Notes under the pieces: model-generated
The model's input: only the letters and a program-made list of their open reading frames with translations
The model's database searches: none
What the model was told of the DNA's origin: nothing
Assembly: GCF_042466115.1 (NCBI RefSeq)
Contig: NZ_JAXHBQ010000001.1
Location: forward strand, 868,001-932,000
Origin: SW4 sp042466115
GTDB lineage: Bacteria; Pseudomonadota; Alphaproteobacteria; Rhodobacterales; Rhodobacteraceae
Direction of reading: 5' to 3'
Length of the DNA: 64,000 nucleotides
Made by a program: the position numbers and the translations under genes
In this document: positions 7,858-15,495 of the stretch, piece after piece
Layout: every line of letters starts with the position of its first letter
Position numbering within the stretch: position 1 is the first letter of the stretch

Positions 7858-9407
7858 CACATCCTGAACACGCCGAAACGTGTCTCCTTGATTGGCGCAT
7901 TGAGCGACGCAGCCAGCGACAGCGCCAAAACAGCGCGCGATTTGCGCGGGTCGATCACGCCATCATCCCAAAGGCGCGCTGAGGCATAAAGAGGGTGGGA
8001 TTGCTCCTCGAACATATCCAGCGTGGGCTGTTTGAATGCCGCTTCTTCCTCGGGCGTCCATTCCCCACCGGCACGTTCGATCCCGTCGCGTTTCACGGTG
8101 GCGAGGACCCCCGCCGCCTGTTCGCCGCCCATCACAGCGGTGCGCGAGGTGGGCCATGACCACATGAAATTCGGGGAATAGGCGCGCCCCGCCATGCCGT
8201 AATTGCCCGCACCATATGACCCGCCAATCACCATGGTGATCTTGGGCACGGATGTCGTGGCCACAGCCGTCACCATCTTGGCACCATGGCGCGCGATACC
8301 TTCGTTTTCGTATTCGCGCCCGACCATGAAGCCGGTGATGTTTTGCAGGAATATCAGCGGGATACGGCGCTGGCTGCACAGTTCCACGAAATGCGCACCC
8401 TTTTGCGCCGCTTGCGAAAACAGCACGCCGTTGTTGGCGACAATACCGCAGGCCATTCCTTCGATGTGGGCGAACCCCGTAACCAGCGTGTCGCCAAACC
8501 GCGCCTTGAATTCGTCAAACTTTGATCCATCGACGATACGCGCAATCACCTCGCACACATCATAGGGCGTGCGCAGGTCGGCGGGGATCACATCGAACAG
8601 ATCATCCATGCTTTTGGCAGGCGCATCGCCCGTTGGGCGGGGTTTGATCACGCCACCACAAGACGCCATCGCCTGACGCGCAAGCGCCAGCGCATGGGCG
8701 TCATCCTCGGCCAGATAATCGGCCACGCCGGACAGACGCGTGTGCACATCACCGCCGCCCAGATCTTCGGCTGTCACAACCTCGCCCGTGGCGGCCTTGA
8801 CCAAGGGCGGGCCTGCCAGAAAGATCGTCCCCTGATCCTTTACGATGATCGACACATCGGCCATCGCCGGCACATAGGCACCCCCCGCCGTGCAAGACCC
8901 CATGACCACGGCAATCTGTGGAATACCCGCCGCCGACATCTGCGCCTGATTGTAAAAGATGCGCCCGAAATGGTCGCGGTCGGGGAATACCTCGTCCTGA
9001 TTGGGCAGGTTCGCCCCGCCGCTGTCCACCAGATAAACACAAGGTAACTGACACTGCGCCGCAATCTCCTGCGCGCGCAGGTGCTTTTTGACGGTGATCG
9101 GATAATAGGTGCCGCCCTTTACGGTGGCATCGTTGCACAGGACCATGCAATCGACACCGTTGATCTTGCCGACACCTGCTATCAGACCACCACAGGGGGC
9201 TGCGCCGTCATACATGCCGTGCCCCGCCGTCGCGCCGATTTCCAGAAACGGGCTGCCCGCATCCAGCAGGTTCGCCACGCGGTCGCGCGGCAACATCTTG
9301 CCCCGCGCGACATGGCGGGCACGGGATTTTTCGCCGCCACCCAAGGCAGCGGTTGCGGCAGCTTCGGCCACAACTTCAAGGGCTTGGATGTGCGCATCAC
9401 GGCTCAA
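7857..9407 (-). CDS. mccB: Methylcrotonyl-CoA carboxylase, carboxyltransferase beta subunit
   Basis: This subunit transfers carboxyl from biotin to 3-methylcrotonyl-CoA, giving 3-methylglutaconyl-CoA. It has the crotonase-like N-half (GGGEKSRARHVARGKMLPRDR; DSGGANLPNQDEVFPDRDHF) and C-half (LQNITGFMVGREYENEGIARH; YGAGNYGMAGRAY). The only start codon after the last in-frame stop is TTG at 9407, which overlaps the upstream stop (TTGA). The 516-residue product lacks roughly the first 18 residues usual in relatives, so either TTG is the true start or the N-terminus has eroded. The specificity call comes mainly from linkage to ivd and mccA. Confidence 0.9.
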   Translation of the reverse strand: MSRDAHIQALEVVAEAAATAALGGGEKSRARHVARGKMLPRDRVANLLDAGSPFLEIGATAGHGMYDGAAPCGGLIAGVGKINGVDCMVLCNDATVKGGTYYPITVKKHLRAQEIAAQCQLPCVYLVDSGGANLPNQDEVFPDRDHFGRIFYNQAQMSAAGIPQIAVVMGSCTAGGAYVPAMADVSIIVKDQGTIFLAGPPLVKAATGEVVTAEDLGGGDVHTRLSGVADYLAEDDAHALALARQAMASCGGVIKPRPTGDAPAKSMDDLFDVIPADLRTPYDVCEVIARIVDGSKFDEFKARFGDTLVTGFAHIEGMACGIVANNGVLFSQAAQKGAHFVELCSQRRIPLIFLQNITGFMVGREYENEGIARHGAKMVTAVATTSVPKITMVIGGSYGAGNYGMAGRAYSPNFMWSWPTSRTAVMGGEQAAGVLATVKRDGIERAGGEWTPEEEAAFKQPTLDMFEEQSHPLYASARLWDDGVIDPRKSRAVLALSLAASLNAPIKETRFGVFRM

Positions 9408-10114
9408 CTGCGATACTCCGGATTGTCGTGGTTCAAATCGACACCCTCGCCCAGTGCGCGCCTGTCATTGCCTTCGTTGGGGATACCACCGCGTAAAAGA
9501 TGCGCCACATGCATCAGGTTCCACGACATGATCGTGGTGTTGCGCTGGGTGAACGCGTTGTCGAAACCGGCGCGCGTGCCGTCCAGGTCATCGCCATAAG
9601 ACGGTCCCGGCCCCGCTTCGCCGATCCAGCCGCAATCGGCTTGCGGCGGGATGGTATAGCCCAGATGCGACAGGGCAAATCCGGTGGTCATCGCCACATG
9701 TTTGATGCCATCCTCGTTGCCGGTGACGATCGTGCCGCCGACCTTGCCGTAAAACACCGACTGGCCCTTGTCGTTCAACTCACCGCTCATCCCATACAGC
9801 CGCTCGATCAGCACACGGCAGACGCTGCTTTCCTCGCCCAGCCAGATCGGGGTGCCGATCACCAGAATATCGGCGGCCAGCACGCGCGGCCAGAGGGCGG
9901 GCCAGTCATCGTGGTCCCAACCATGTGCGGACATATCCGGATAAACGCCGGGGGGCACATCGTGGGACAGCATGTGGATATGATCGACGTGAACGCCTGC
10001 GGCCGCCATGATGTTGGCACTTGCGTTCAGCAGCAGCTTGGTGTGGCTTTCGTCGGGCTGTTTTTTCAACGTAGTGTTGATGAATAGCGCCTTCAGGCCT
10101 GTGTAATCCGTCAT
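9404..10114 (-). CDS. Flavodoxin-fold NAD(P)H/FMN oxidoreductase
   Basis: This 236-residue protein of the flavodoxin/NADPH-dependent FMN reductase group has the fold's phosphate loop near the N-terminus (KALFINTTLKKQPDESHT), the FMN-isoalloxazine loop (IGTPIWLGEESSVCR) and a later TGNEDGIKHV segment. It is soluble, with no signal peptide. Substrate unknown. It starts at ATG 10114, three bases after the stop of the LprI-like gene, and its stop overlaps the TTG start of mccB. It could return reduced flavin or quinone to the leucine pathway, but the sequence does not show this. Confidence 0.82.
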   Translation of the reverse strand: MTDYTGLKALFINTTLKKQPDESHTKLLLNASANIMAAAGVHVDHIHMLSHDVPPGVYPDMSAHGWDHDDWPALWPRVLAADILVIGTPIWLGEESSVCRVLIERLYGMSGELNDKGQSVFYGKVGGTIVTGNEDGIKHVAMTTGFALSHLGYTIPPQADCGWIGEAGPGPSYGDDLDGTRAGFDNAFTQRNTTIMSWNLMHVAHLLRGGIPNEGNDRRALGEGVDLNHDNPEYRS

Positions 10115-10117
10115 CCC

Positions 10118-10624
10118 TCACATCTCCTGAAACATGAACCGCAGGGCAATCGCGCGCTCGGCCGTCATATCAAGTGCGCAGCCTGTGTAGCTGAGCGTGC
10201 GCATCGACCCGGCGCCGAATTCCGTATAGGCTAACGCACATTCCGCATCACGAAAGGTAATCCACACGCGCTGCGCGTCCAGCAGCGCACCGGCGCGTAC
10301 GGCGTATTCCGGCTGGGTCTCGCTGGCGTCCCAGCTGCGGGCGCGATCACGTGTCATGGCGTATTCGACATTCAGCAGTTCATCCCATGCAACGGTTTCC
10401 GCCCGCACGCAATTTGACATGCCGAAAGTTGAATAACCGTCCTGTTCGATGTCCATGCAGACGCCGGACTGCACCGCGATGCAGGCCTTGGCGGCATCAA
10501 AATCCGGTGCCGCATCAAAACACCCCGCGACCGGTTCCATGTAATGCGAAAGCCGCGCGATGTCGGGTGCCGGTTCGCTTTGGGCGGCACCTGCCACAAG
10601 GATCAGGGCGATCGCGGTTCTCAC
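10118..10624 (-). CDS. Secreted LprI/DUF1311-family protein (second copy)
   Basis: 168 residues with a signal peptide (MRTAIALILVAGAAQS, cleavage likely before EPAPD). A cysteine-containing LprI-type domain follows, typified by WDELLNVEYAMTRDRA, a WITFRDAECALAYTEFG segment and a final cysteine near residue 146. LprI-type proteins are periplasmic or lipoprotein inhibitors of lysozyme in some bacteria, but most family members are untested. It is a diverged paralogue of the gene just upstream and lies 16 bp from it. Why a leucine operon should contain two is not explained. Confidence 0.8.
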   Translation of the reverse strand: MRTAIALILVAGAAQSEPAPDIARLSHYMEPVAGCFDAAPDFDAAKACIAVQSGVCMDIEQDGYSTFGMSNCVRAETVAWDELLNVEYAMTRDRARSWDASETQPEYAVRAGALLDAQRVWITFRDAECALAYTEFGAGSMRTLSYTGCALDMTAERAIALRFMFQEM

Positions 10625-10640
10625 TGCAATTTCTCCATCA

Positions 10641-11162
10641 TCAACGATACTGCCCCGCGATATAGTTCAGCTGAAAGAACTGCCGCGCGGTTTCGCGCAT
10701 CATGCAGCCGCTAGCCGCAGGCCCGGCAGCAGACCCGAACGGCATCTCGCGGGCCAAGGCCACACCGCAGGTGTCATCACGGTACTTGATCCACGACCGC
10801 TGCATCTGGCGCACCGCATCGGTCAGCTGGTTGGGGGCATAGCCCACGTCCATTTCCTGTTCGGCTTGGACCAACCGCAACAGTTCGGCGTAGGTCCGGT
10901 TCAGGGTCGCATCCCAAACGGCCGTTTCGTTTTCCTGACACACGCCGATGATCATGTCTGCACCACCACCGTTGCGCTGAATACAGGCATCCGCCTGCCG
11001 CCCGACGCAGACCATCGGATCATCCTGAATGGCAAGGCAACGGTCGATCAAATGGGCATCAATCGCGAAGTCCTGCGCCGCGGCGGGCCAAGCGGCAAGG
11101 ACAAACCCACACACCAGCCATACGCCTGCCATACGCTTTCCATACGCTTTCCATATGGCCAT
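10641..11162 (-). CDS. Secreted LprI/DUF1311-family protein (first copy)
   Basis: 173 residues from the ATG at 11162, which directly abuts the ivd stop codon (TAAATG). The signal peptide is MAGVWLVCGFVLAAWPAAAQ and is probably cleaved before DFAID. The mature part has the LprI pattern of paired cysteines and a WIKYRDDTCGVALAREM motif matching WITFRDAEC in the second copy. The true start may be the ATG at 11132, which gives a cleaner signal peptide; an 11-bp tandem repeat here duplicates the GAAAGCGTATG start region. The role is unknown beyond a possible lysozyme inhibitor. Confidence 0.8.
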   Translation of the reverse strand: MAIWKAYGKRMAGVWLVCGFVLAAWPAAAQDFAIDAHLIDRCLAIQDDPMVCVGRQADACIQRNGGGADMIIGVCQENETAVWDATLNRTYAELLRLVQAEQEMDVGYAPNQLTDAVRQMQRSWIKYRDDTCGVALAREMPFGSAAGPAASGCMMRETARQFFQLNYIAGQYR

Positions 11163-12326
11163 TTACCCCATCGCCCCCATCATCTCGCGGCCCACGAGCA
11201 TGCGGCGGATTTCGCTCGTGCCCGCGCCGATTTCCATCAGTTTGGCATCGCGGAACAGGCGCGCGACGGGGGCGTCGGCCATGAAGCCCGCGCCGCCCAT
11301 GGCTTGCACGGCTTGGTGGGCCTGCACCATCGCCTGTTCGCTGGCGTAAAGACAGCAGGCGGCGGCGTCCTGGCGGGTGACGGTGCCTGCATCGCAGGCC
11401 TTGGCGACCGCGTAAACATAGGCGCGCGCGGAATTAAGCGCGGTATACATATCAGCGATCTTGCCCTGCATCAGTTGAAAGCTGCCGATGGGCTGGCCAA
11501 ACTGTTTGCGCTGCGCGAGGTAAGGCATGATTTCATCCAGACAGGCGGCCACGATCCCCGTGCCGATCCCTGCCAAAACAACCCGTTCATAATCAAGGCC
11601 CGACATCAGAACGCGCACGCCGCGCCCCTCCTCGCCCAGCACGTTTTCCATTGGAACTTCAACGGCTTGGAACACCAATTCAGCCGTGTTCGATCCGCGC
11701 ATCCCCAGCTTGTCAAAATGCGGCGAGGTGCTGAAACCCGTCATGGATTTTTCAACGATAAAGGCGGTGATCCCCTTGGCGCCTGCCTGCGGATCGGTCT
11801 TGGCGTAAACCACCAGCGTGTCGGCATCCGGCCCGTTGGTGATCCAGTATTTGTTGCCGTTCAGGCGATAGTGATCATTGCGCTTTTCGGCGCGCAGCGA
11901 CATGGCAACAACATCCGATCCGGCCCCCGCTTCGGACATGGCCAGCGCGCCCACATGATCACCGGAAATCAGTCCGGGCAGATACTTTGCCTTTTGTTCA
12001 TCATTTCCGTTCAGCTTGATCTGATTGACACACAGGTTGGAGTGCGCCCCATAAGACAAAGCCACAGATGCGCTGGCCCGCGCGATTTCCTCGATGGCGA
12101 CTGTATGCGCCAGATAGGACATGCCGGACCCGCCCAGTTCTTCGGGAACGGTGATGCCCAGCAGGCCCAGATCGCCCATTTCGCGCCACAGGTCGGCGGG
12201 AAAACAGTTGTCTCGGTCAATCGCTGCGGCGCGGGGTTTGACGCGATCCTGTGCCCATGAATGGACCATATCACGCAGGGCGTTGGTATCCTCGCCCAGA
12301 TCGAACTGCATAGATGCGGTGAACAC
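11163..12326 (-). CDS. ivd: Isovaleryl-CoA dehydrogenase
   Basis: This FAD-dependent acyl-CoA dehydrogenase converts isovaleryl-CoA to 3-methylcrotonyl-CoA in leucine breakdown. It shows acyl-CoA dehydrogenase motifs (LAMSEAGAGSDV at 128-139; the FAD/ETF region KYWITNGPDADT; QRKQFGQPIGSFQLMQ) and a catalytic glutamate at E247 in SGLDYERVVL, the position used by isovaleryl-CoA dehydrogenases rather than the C-terminal base of other family members. 387 residues is normal. The GTG at 12326 has GAGGA five bases upstream; an ATG at 12311 is possible. It opens the operon that continues with mccB and mccA. Confidence 0.93.
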   Translation of the reverse strand: MFTASMQFDLGEDTNALRDMVHSWAQDRVKPRAAAIDRDNCFPADLWREMGDLGLLGITVPEELGGSGMSYLAHTVAIEEIARASASVALSYGAHSNLCVNQIKLNGNDEQKAKYLPGLISGDHVGALAMSEAGAGSDVVAMSLRAEKRNDHYRLNGNKYWITNGPDADTLVVYAKTDPQAGAKGITAFIVEKSMTGFSTSPHFDKLGMRGSNTAELVFQAVEVPMENVLGEEGRGVRVLMSGLDYERVVLAGIGTGIVAACLDEIMPYLAQRKQFGQPIGSFQLMQGKIADMYTALNSARAYVYAVAKACDAGTVTRQDAAACCLYASEQAMVQAHQAVQAMGGAGFMADAPVARLFRDAKLMEIGAGTSEIRRMLVGREMMGAMG

Positions 12327-12403
12327 GGCATTCCTCGCGCTGCGGCTGGGTTAGCGGCGCTTATGAACGCCCCCTCAAGGCCTAAAGCCCTGCGCAGCGG
12401 TGG

Positions 12404-12664
12404 TCAACGACCTTTGCCATCCCCGGCCTGCGTGGCCAGAAGGGCGGCAATCCTGTCCTCGTGGCCATCTTCGGAAAAGGCAAAAAGGCAGCCAAGCAAA
12501 CGTGTCACAACCTCTTGAAACGCAGCCTGCGCACGCCCTTCGGGGTCACCACCTTCGCCGCCTTGCAGGATTTCGTGGTAAAGGCGCGCCTTGCGCCGCA
12601 ACTGACGGATTTCATCATAGGCGCGTGCCGCCACGGCCAGATCGCTATCACCTTGATCCGTCAT
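12404..12664 (-). CDS. Small charged protein of unknown function
   Basis: 86 residues (MTDQGDSDLAVAARAYDEIR at the start). Mostly helical by composition, with a basic helix QLRRKARLYHEIL, a Gly/Glu-rich middle and a second helix AAFQEVVTRLLGCLFAF. I do not recognise it. The frame stays open upstream to 12913, but that would overlap the divergent regulator gene, so the ATG at 12664 is preferred. It is transcribed away from the S24-type regulator at 12783, with 118 bp of AT-rich DNA between them, and is a plausible target of that regulator. Confidence 0.6.
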   Translation of the reverse strand: MTDQGDSDLAVAARAYDEIRQLRRKARLYHEILQGGEGGDPEGRAQAAFQEVVTRLLGCLFAFSEDGHEDRIAALLATQAGDGKGR

Positions 12665-12718
12665 TCTTATTCGGTCCCGCCACTGTTTACCCACACCCGA
12701 AACATAGCTGAAAGTGAC

Positions 12719-12775
12719 CTTTAGTATAAAGCCATAAATGGACACCATTGCCTGAAAATTGACTTTAAGGTTAAC
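12719..12775. promoter_or_regulatory. Candidate operator region between the small gene and the S24 regulator
   Basis: In this AT-rich divergent gap, CTTTA-GTA-TAAAG (12719-12731) is a perfect inverted repeat. A related GACTTTAAGG (12761-12770) runs into the palindrome GTTAAC (12770-12775). Their placement just before the regulator gene fits autoregulation, but no binding data support it. Confidence 0.35.
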
Positions 12776-12782
12776 GGGCAGG

Positions 12783-13451
12783 ATGGACCCGATCTTGGAC
12801 GCAATCGACAAGGCTTTGCAGCGCAAGGGCATCACTGCCGCTGCGGCCTCGCGGCTGGCCGTTGGTAACCCCTCCCTGATCAAGAACATGCGCGCCGACA
12901 CGGGCACCGACAAACGCTATAACGCGGCCGCCCTGCAAAAGCTGGCGGCAGTGCTGGACCTTGAATTCTACTTTGGGCCTGAACGCGCGGCGCCGACAGT
13001 GCAAGCGGGGTTTGGCGAAGCGGCCACCACCAACCCCACCGGCCCGCGCGAAGCCCTGCGCGCCGGATTCCTGCCCATCCCCTATCACCGCGCCGCAAGC
13101 CCGCAGTTTCAGGGCACAGCGCCCGTGGCCCTGTCGCGCGCCTGGGTGGCCGCGCGCGATCTGGTCCCCGAACACCTGAGCTTTGCGCCCGTATTGGACG
13201 ATGCCATGTCACCTGCGCTGCGCAAAGGCGCGCTGACGCTGATCGACGCCAGCCAGGTCACCCCCGACGGCCAGGGCATTTTCTGCGCGACCGACCGCGG
13301 GGTGCTGCATTACGCGCGCCTTGAAACCCCCGCGCCCGATCTGCTGGCCGTCACCCAAGACAACCGCCCCATGCGGGTGCTGCGCGGCGACGAAAAGGTG
13401 CCCTATCGGATTTTGGGCAAGGTCGTCTGGGTCTGCGACAGCGCGGCCTAG
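12783..13451 (+). CDS. LexA/CI-like S24 regulator lacking protease residues
   Basis: 222 residues. Residues 1-65 form a phage-repressor-type helix-turn-helix (KALQRKGITAAAASRLAVGN, then NAAALQKLAAVLDL). Residues 115-220 are an S24 peptidase-like dimerisation domain ending YRILGKVVWV. Where active family members have G-D-S-M with the catalytic serine, this protein has DDAMSP (Ala141). The strand that should carry the catalytic lysine reads LHYARL (Ala178). Self-cleavage is therefore unlikely. The start is the ATG at 12783 (MDPILDAIDKAL); the ribosome site is weak. It is probably a stable DNA-binding regulator of the divergent small gene and itself. Confidence 0.85.
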   Translation: MDPILDAIDKALQRKGITAAAASRLAVGNPSLIKNMRADTGTDKRYNAAALQKLAAVLDLEFYFGPERAAPTVQAGFGEAATTNPTGPREALRAGFLPIPYHRAASPQFQGTAPVALSRAWVAARDLVPEHLSFAPVLDDAMSPALRKGALTLIDASQVTPDGQGIFCATDRGVLHYARLETPAPDLLAVTQDNRPMRVLRGDEKVPYRILGKVVWVCDSAA

Positions 13452-13494
13452 CCCGCGCCCGGTCACTTGCGCCACAAGGTAAGGCGCACCTGAC

Positions 13495-13524
13495 TTGATC
13501 AGATGCTGAAATTTGCGCTAGCCT
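13495..13524 (+). promoter_or_regulatory. Candidate sigma-70-type promoter of the RTX gene
   Basis: TTGATC (13495-13500) and TAGCCT (13519-13524) are separated by 18 bp and lie about 140 bp before the RTX start codon. The -10 match is weak. A strong TAAGGAG ribosome site sits nine bases before the ATG at 13666. Between them is a short CACGC/GCGTG inverted repeat (13618-13632). Confidence 0.3.
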
Positions 13525-13665
13525 GACCCCATTAATGACCTGTGCGGCGAAATCCATGCCACACCCACTCACATTTTATAGCGCCCATTCGGGCAACAAT
13601 TTCATCCCGGCTATGAACACGCGTTTGGCGTGCGATGCCCTATTTTAAAATAAGGAGTTTCCACC

Positions 13666-15495
13666 ATGCCCACGTCCATTGGTTCACAGGTTACTGAATA
13701 CGACATCTTCGACGGCGAATTTTATGTCCTCGAAGCAGATGACACCATTTTCTCGCCCGGTGATGGAATAACCTCCGATGCAGCGGCGGTCGAGATGGAC
13801 CTGCTTGTTCTGGGCGACGTCTACGCCGAAGTAAGCGCGCTTGAAATCGGTGGGGAAAACTCGGACGTCATTGTCGGCGCCGAGGCCTATCTGGCGTCGC
13901 AATCGCAAGGCGTCATTTTTCTGACAACATCCGACGGGTCGTCCCTTGTTAACCACGGCACGATTATCTCGTTTGAAAATATAGGCGTTCAGGCAACCTT
14001 TACTGTCAGCGATGGTTTCGGCTTCCAGAATTACGGCAGCATCCAGGGCTACACCTACGGTGCCTATCTGGGGCTTGAAAACGGGATCGGCGTCAATCAC
14101 GGCACGATTTCGGGGGCTGTGGGCCTCTATTTTGACGATGGTAACGCTGATTTCATCAACTACGGGGACATCATTGGCGATCCGCCCTCGAACACCGTCA
14201 CATATACCGGAAACCAGGCTGCCGTCTATTTTGGCTCCTTCGCAAACAACATCAAATTCACCAATTACGGCACCCTCAGTGGCGCTGACACTGCAATCGA
14301 AAACAACAACGCGAACCTAATCACAATTAACAATCATGGCCTGATGGTCGGCAACGTCATGCTGGGCGAAAGCATTCAGACGTTCAAGAACCATGACGGG
14401 GGTGCGGTGACCGGAAACGTCGATCTGGGCGGTGCGAACGATGTGTATTTCGGCTATGGAACCGCAACTGTGGCGGGGTCGATCCTTGGCGGTGGCGGCG
14501 TCGACACGATCTATGGTGGCGATGGAATCGACACGATTTACGGCGGCCTTGACGGCGACGACATCAAAGGCCGCGACGGCGAGGATCTGCTGGCCGGCGA
14601 CGAAGGCGATGACCTGCTGCGTGGCGGTGAAGGCGATGATTTCATGTATGGCGGCGACGATCGAGACACCTTGTTCGGTGGCGACGGCGAGGATTCCATG
14701 TGGGGCGACGATGGCATTGACGTGCTGCGTGGCGGCAACGGCAACGATGCCCTGTTTGGCGGCGCGAGCGGTGACGATCTGTTCGGCGGCGCGGGCGATG
14801 ACACGTTGGACGGCGGCGCTGCGGCGGACGAGCTGTTTGGCGGCGAAGGCCATGACGTTTTGATCGGCGGCGATGGCAATGATGACCTGAAAGGCGGCGC
14901 AGGTGACGACGACCTAAGTGGTGACGGCGGCCAGGACGAAATCTGGGGCGGCGACGGCGACGATCTGATCGACGGCGGATTGGCCACTGACACGATCTAT
15001 GGCGGCACCGGCAATGATGATATTCAGGCCGGCGCGGGTCTTGATCTGGTTTATGGCGGTGACGGCGACGATGTGATCAACGGCTTTGGCGGATCGGATG
15101 ATATCTTTGGGGGGCGCGGCGACGACACGATTGATGGCGGCACCTTCAACGACGAAATCTATGGCGGCGATGGCAACGACACGATCGACGGCGAAGGCGG
15201 TGTCGATGTGCTGAACGGCGGCGCGGGCGATGATATGCTGACCGGGGGCCTTGCCGGGGATACGTTCGTGTTCAACATCACCAACGGCAACGATACCGTG
15301 ACGGACTTTAACGCCGGCCTTGATTTTCTTGACCTGTCGGCCTTTAGCGCCGCGACAATCGGCGCGGTTCAGGCGGCGGGCACTGACACGAACGACGGTT
15401 GGCTGCTGGACCTTGCGGCACTGGGCGGCAGTGGCTCGGTTCTGGTCATCGGAACTGTCGAAGCCGATCTGACGCTTGGCAACCTGATCCTTTAG
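13666..15495 (+). CDS. Secreted RTX-type calcium-binding repeat protein
   Basis: 609 residues, very acidic, with no N-terminal signal peptide and no cysteine seen. It fits export by a type I secretion system reading a C-terminal signal. Residues about 90-250 contain six N-x-G turns (VNHGTI, QNYGSI, VNHGTI, INYGDI, TNYGTL, NNHGLM), suggesting a right-handed beta-helix like filamentous adhesins or polysaccharide-binding proteins. Residues 275-535 are 29 nonapeptides of the GGxGxDxUx type. Residues 536-609 start NITNGNDTVTDFNAG and resemble the C-terminal cap of serralysin-type RTX proteins. No catalytic domain is recognised and no transporter genes lie nearby. Adhesin or surface-layer function is inference. 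Confidence 0.88.
   Translation: MPTSIGSQVTEYDIFDGEFYVLEADDTIFSPGDGITSDAAAVEMDLLVLGDVYAEVSALEIGGENSDVIVGAEAYLASQSQGVIFLTTSDGSSLVNHGTIISFENIGVQATFTVSDGFGFQNYGSIQGYTYGAYLGLENGIGVNHGTISGAVGLYFDDGNADFINYGDIIGDPPSNTVTYTGNQAAVYFGSFANNIKFTNYGTLSGADTAIENNNANLITINNHGLMVGNVMLGESIQTFKNHDGGAVTGNVDLGGANDVYFGYGTATVAGSILGGGGVDTIYGGDGIDTIYGGLDGDDIKGRDGEDLLAGDEGDDLLRGGEGDDFMYGGDDRDTLFGGDGEDSMWGDDGIDVLRGGNGNDALFGGASGDDLFGGAGDDTLDGGAAADELFGGEGHDVLIGGDGNDDLKGGAGDDDLSGDGGQDEIWGGDGDDLIDGGLATDTIYGGTGNDDIQAGAGLDLVYGGDGDDVINGFGGSDDIFGGRGDDTIDGGTFNDEIYGGDGNDTIDGEGGVDVLNGGAGDDMLTGGLAGDTFVFNITNGNDTVTDFNAGLDFLDLSAFSAATIGAVQAAGTDTNDGWLLDLAALGGSGSVLVIGTVEADLTLGNLIL
14488..15270 (+). repeat. 29 tandem RTX nonapeptide-coding units
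   Basis: Units of 27 bp follow each other without interruption, 29 in all (783 bp), coding residues 275-535. Most read GGxGxD plus three residues. Departures include GGAAADELF, GGLATDTIY, GGTFNDEIY and AGAGLDLVY. Each pair of turns should bind calcium in a parallel beta-roll outside the cell. Confidence 0.9.

Noticed and set aside
10560..12260. 566-residue plus-strand frame opposite ivd and the LprI-like genes
   Set aside because: The minus-strand genes are supported by motifs and start/stop overlaps; this frame is not.
12665..12913. N-terminal extension of the small minus-strand gene to 169 residues
   Set aside because: The extension runs antisense through the regulator start and the AT-rich promoter gap; the ATG at 12664 gives a compact product.
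14488..15270. Regularly spaced direct repeats that could be taken for a CRISPR array
   Set aside because: The 27-bp units are contiguous with no spacers and encode glycine/aspartate nonapeptides in one frame.
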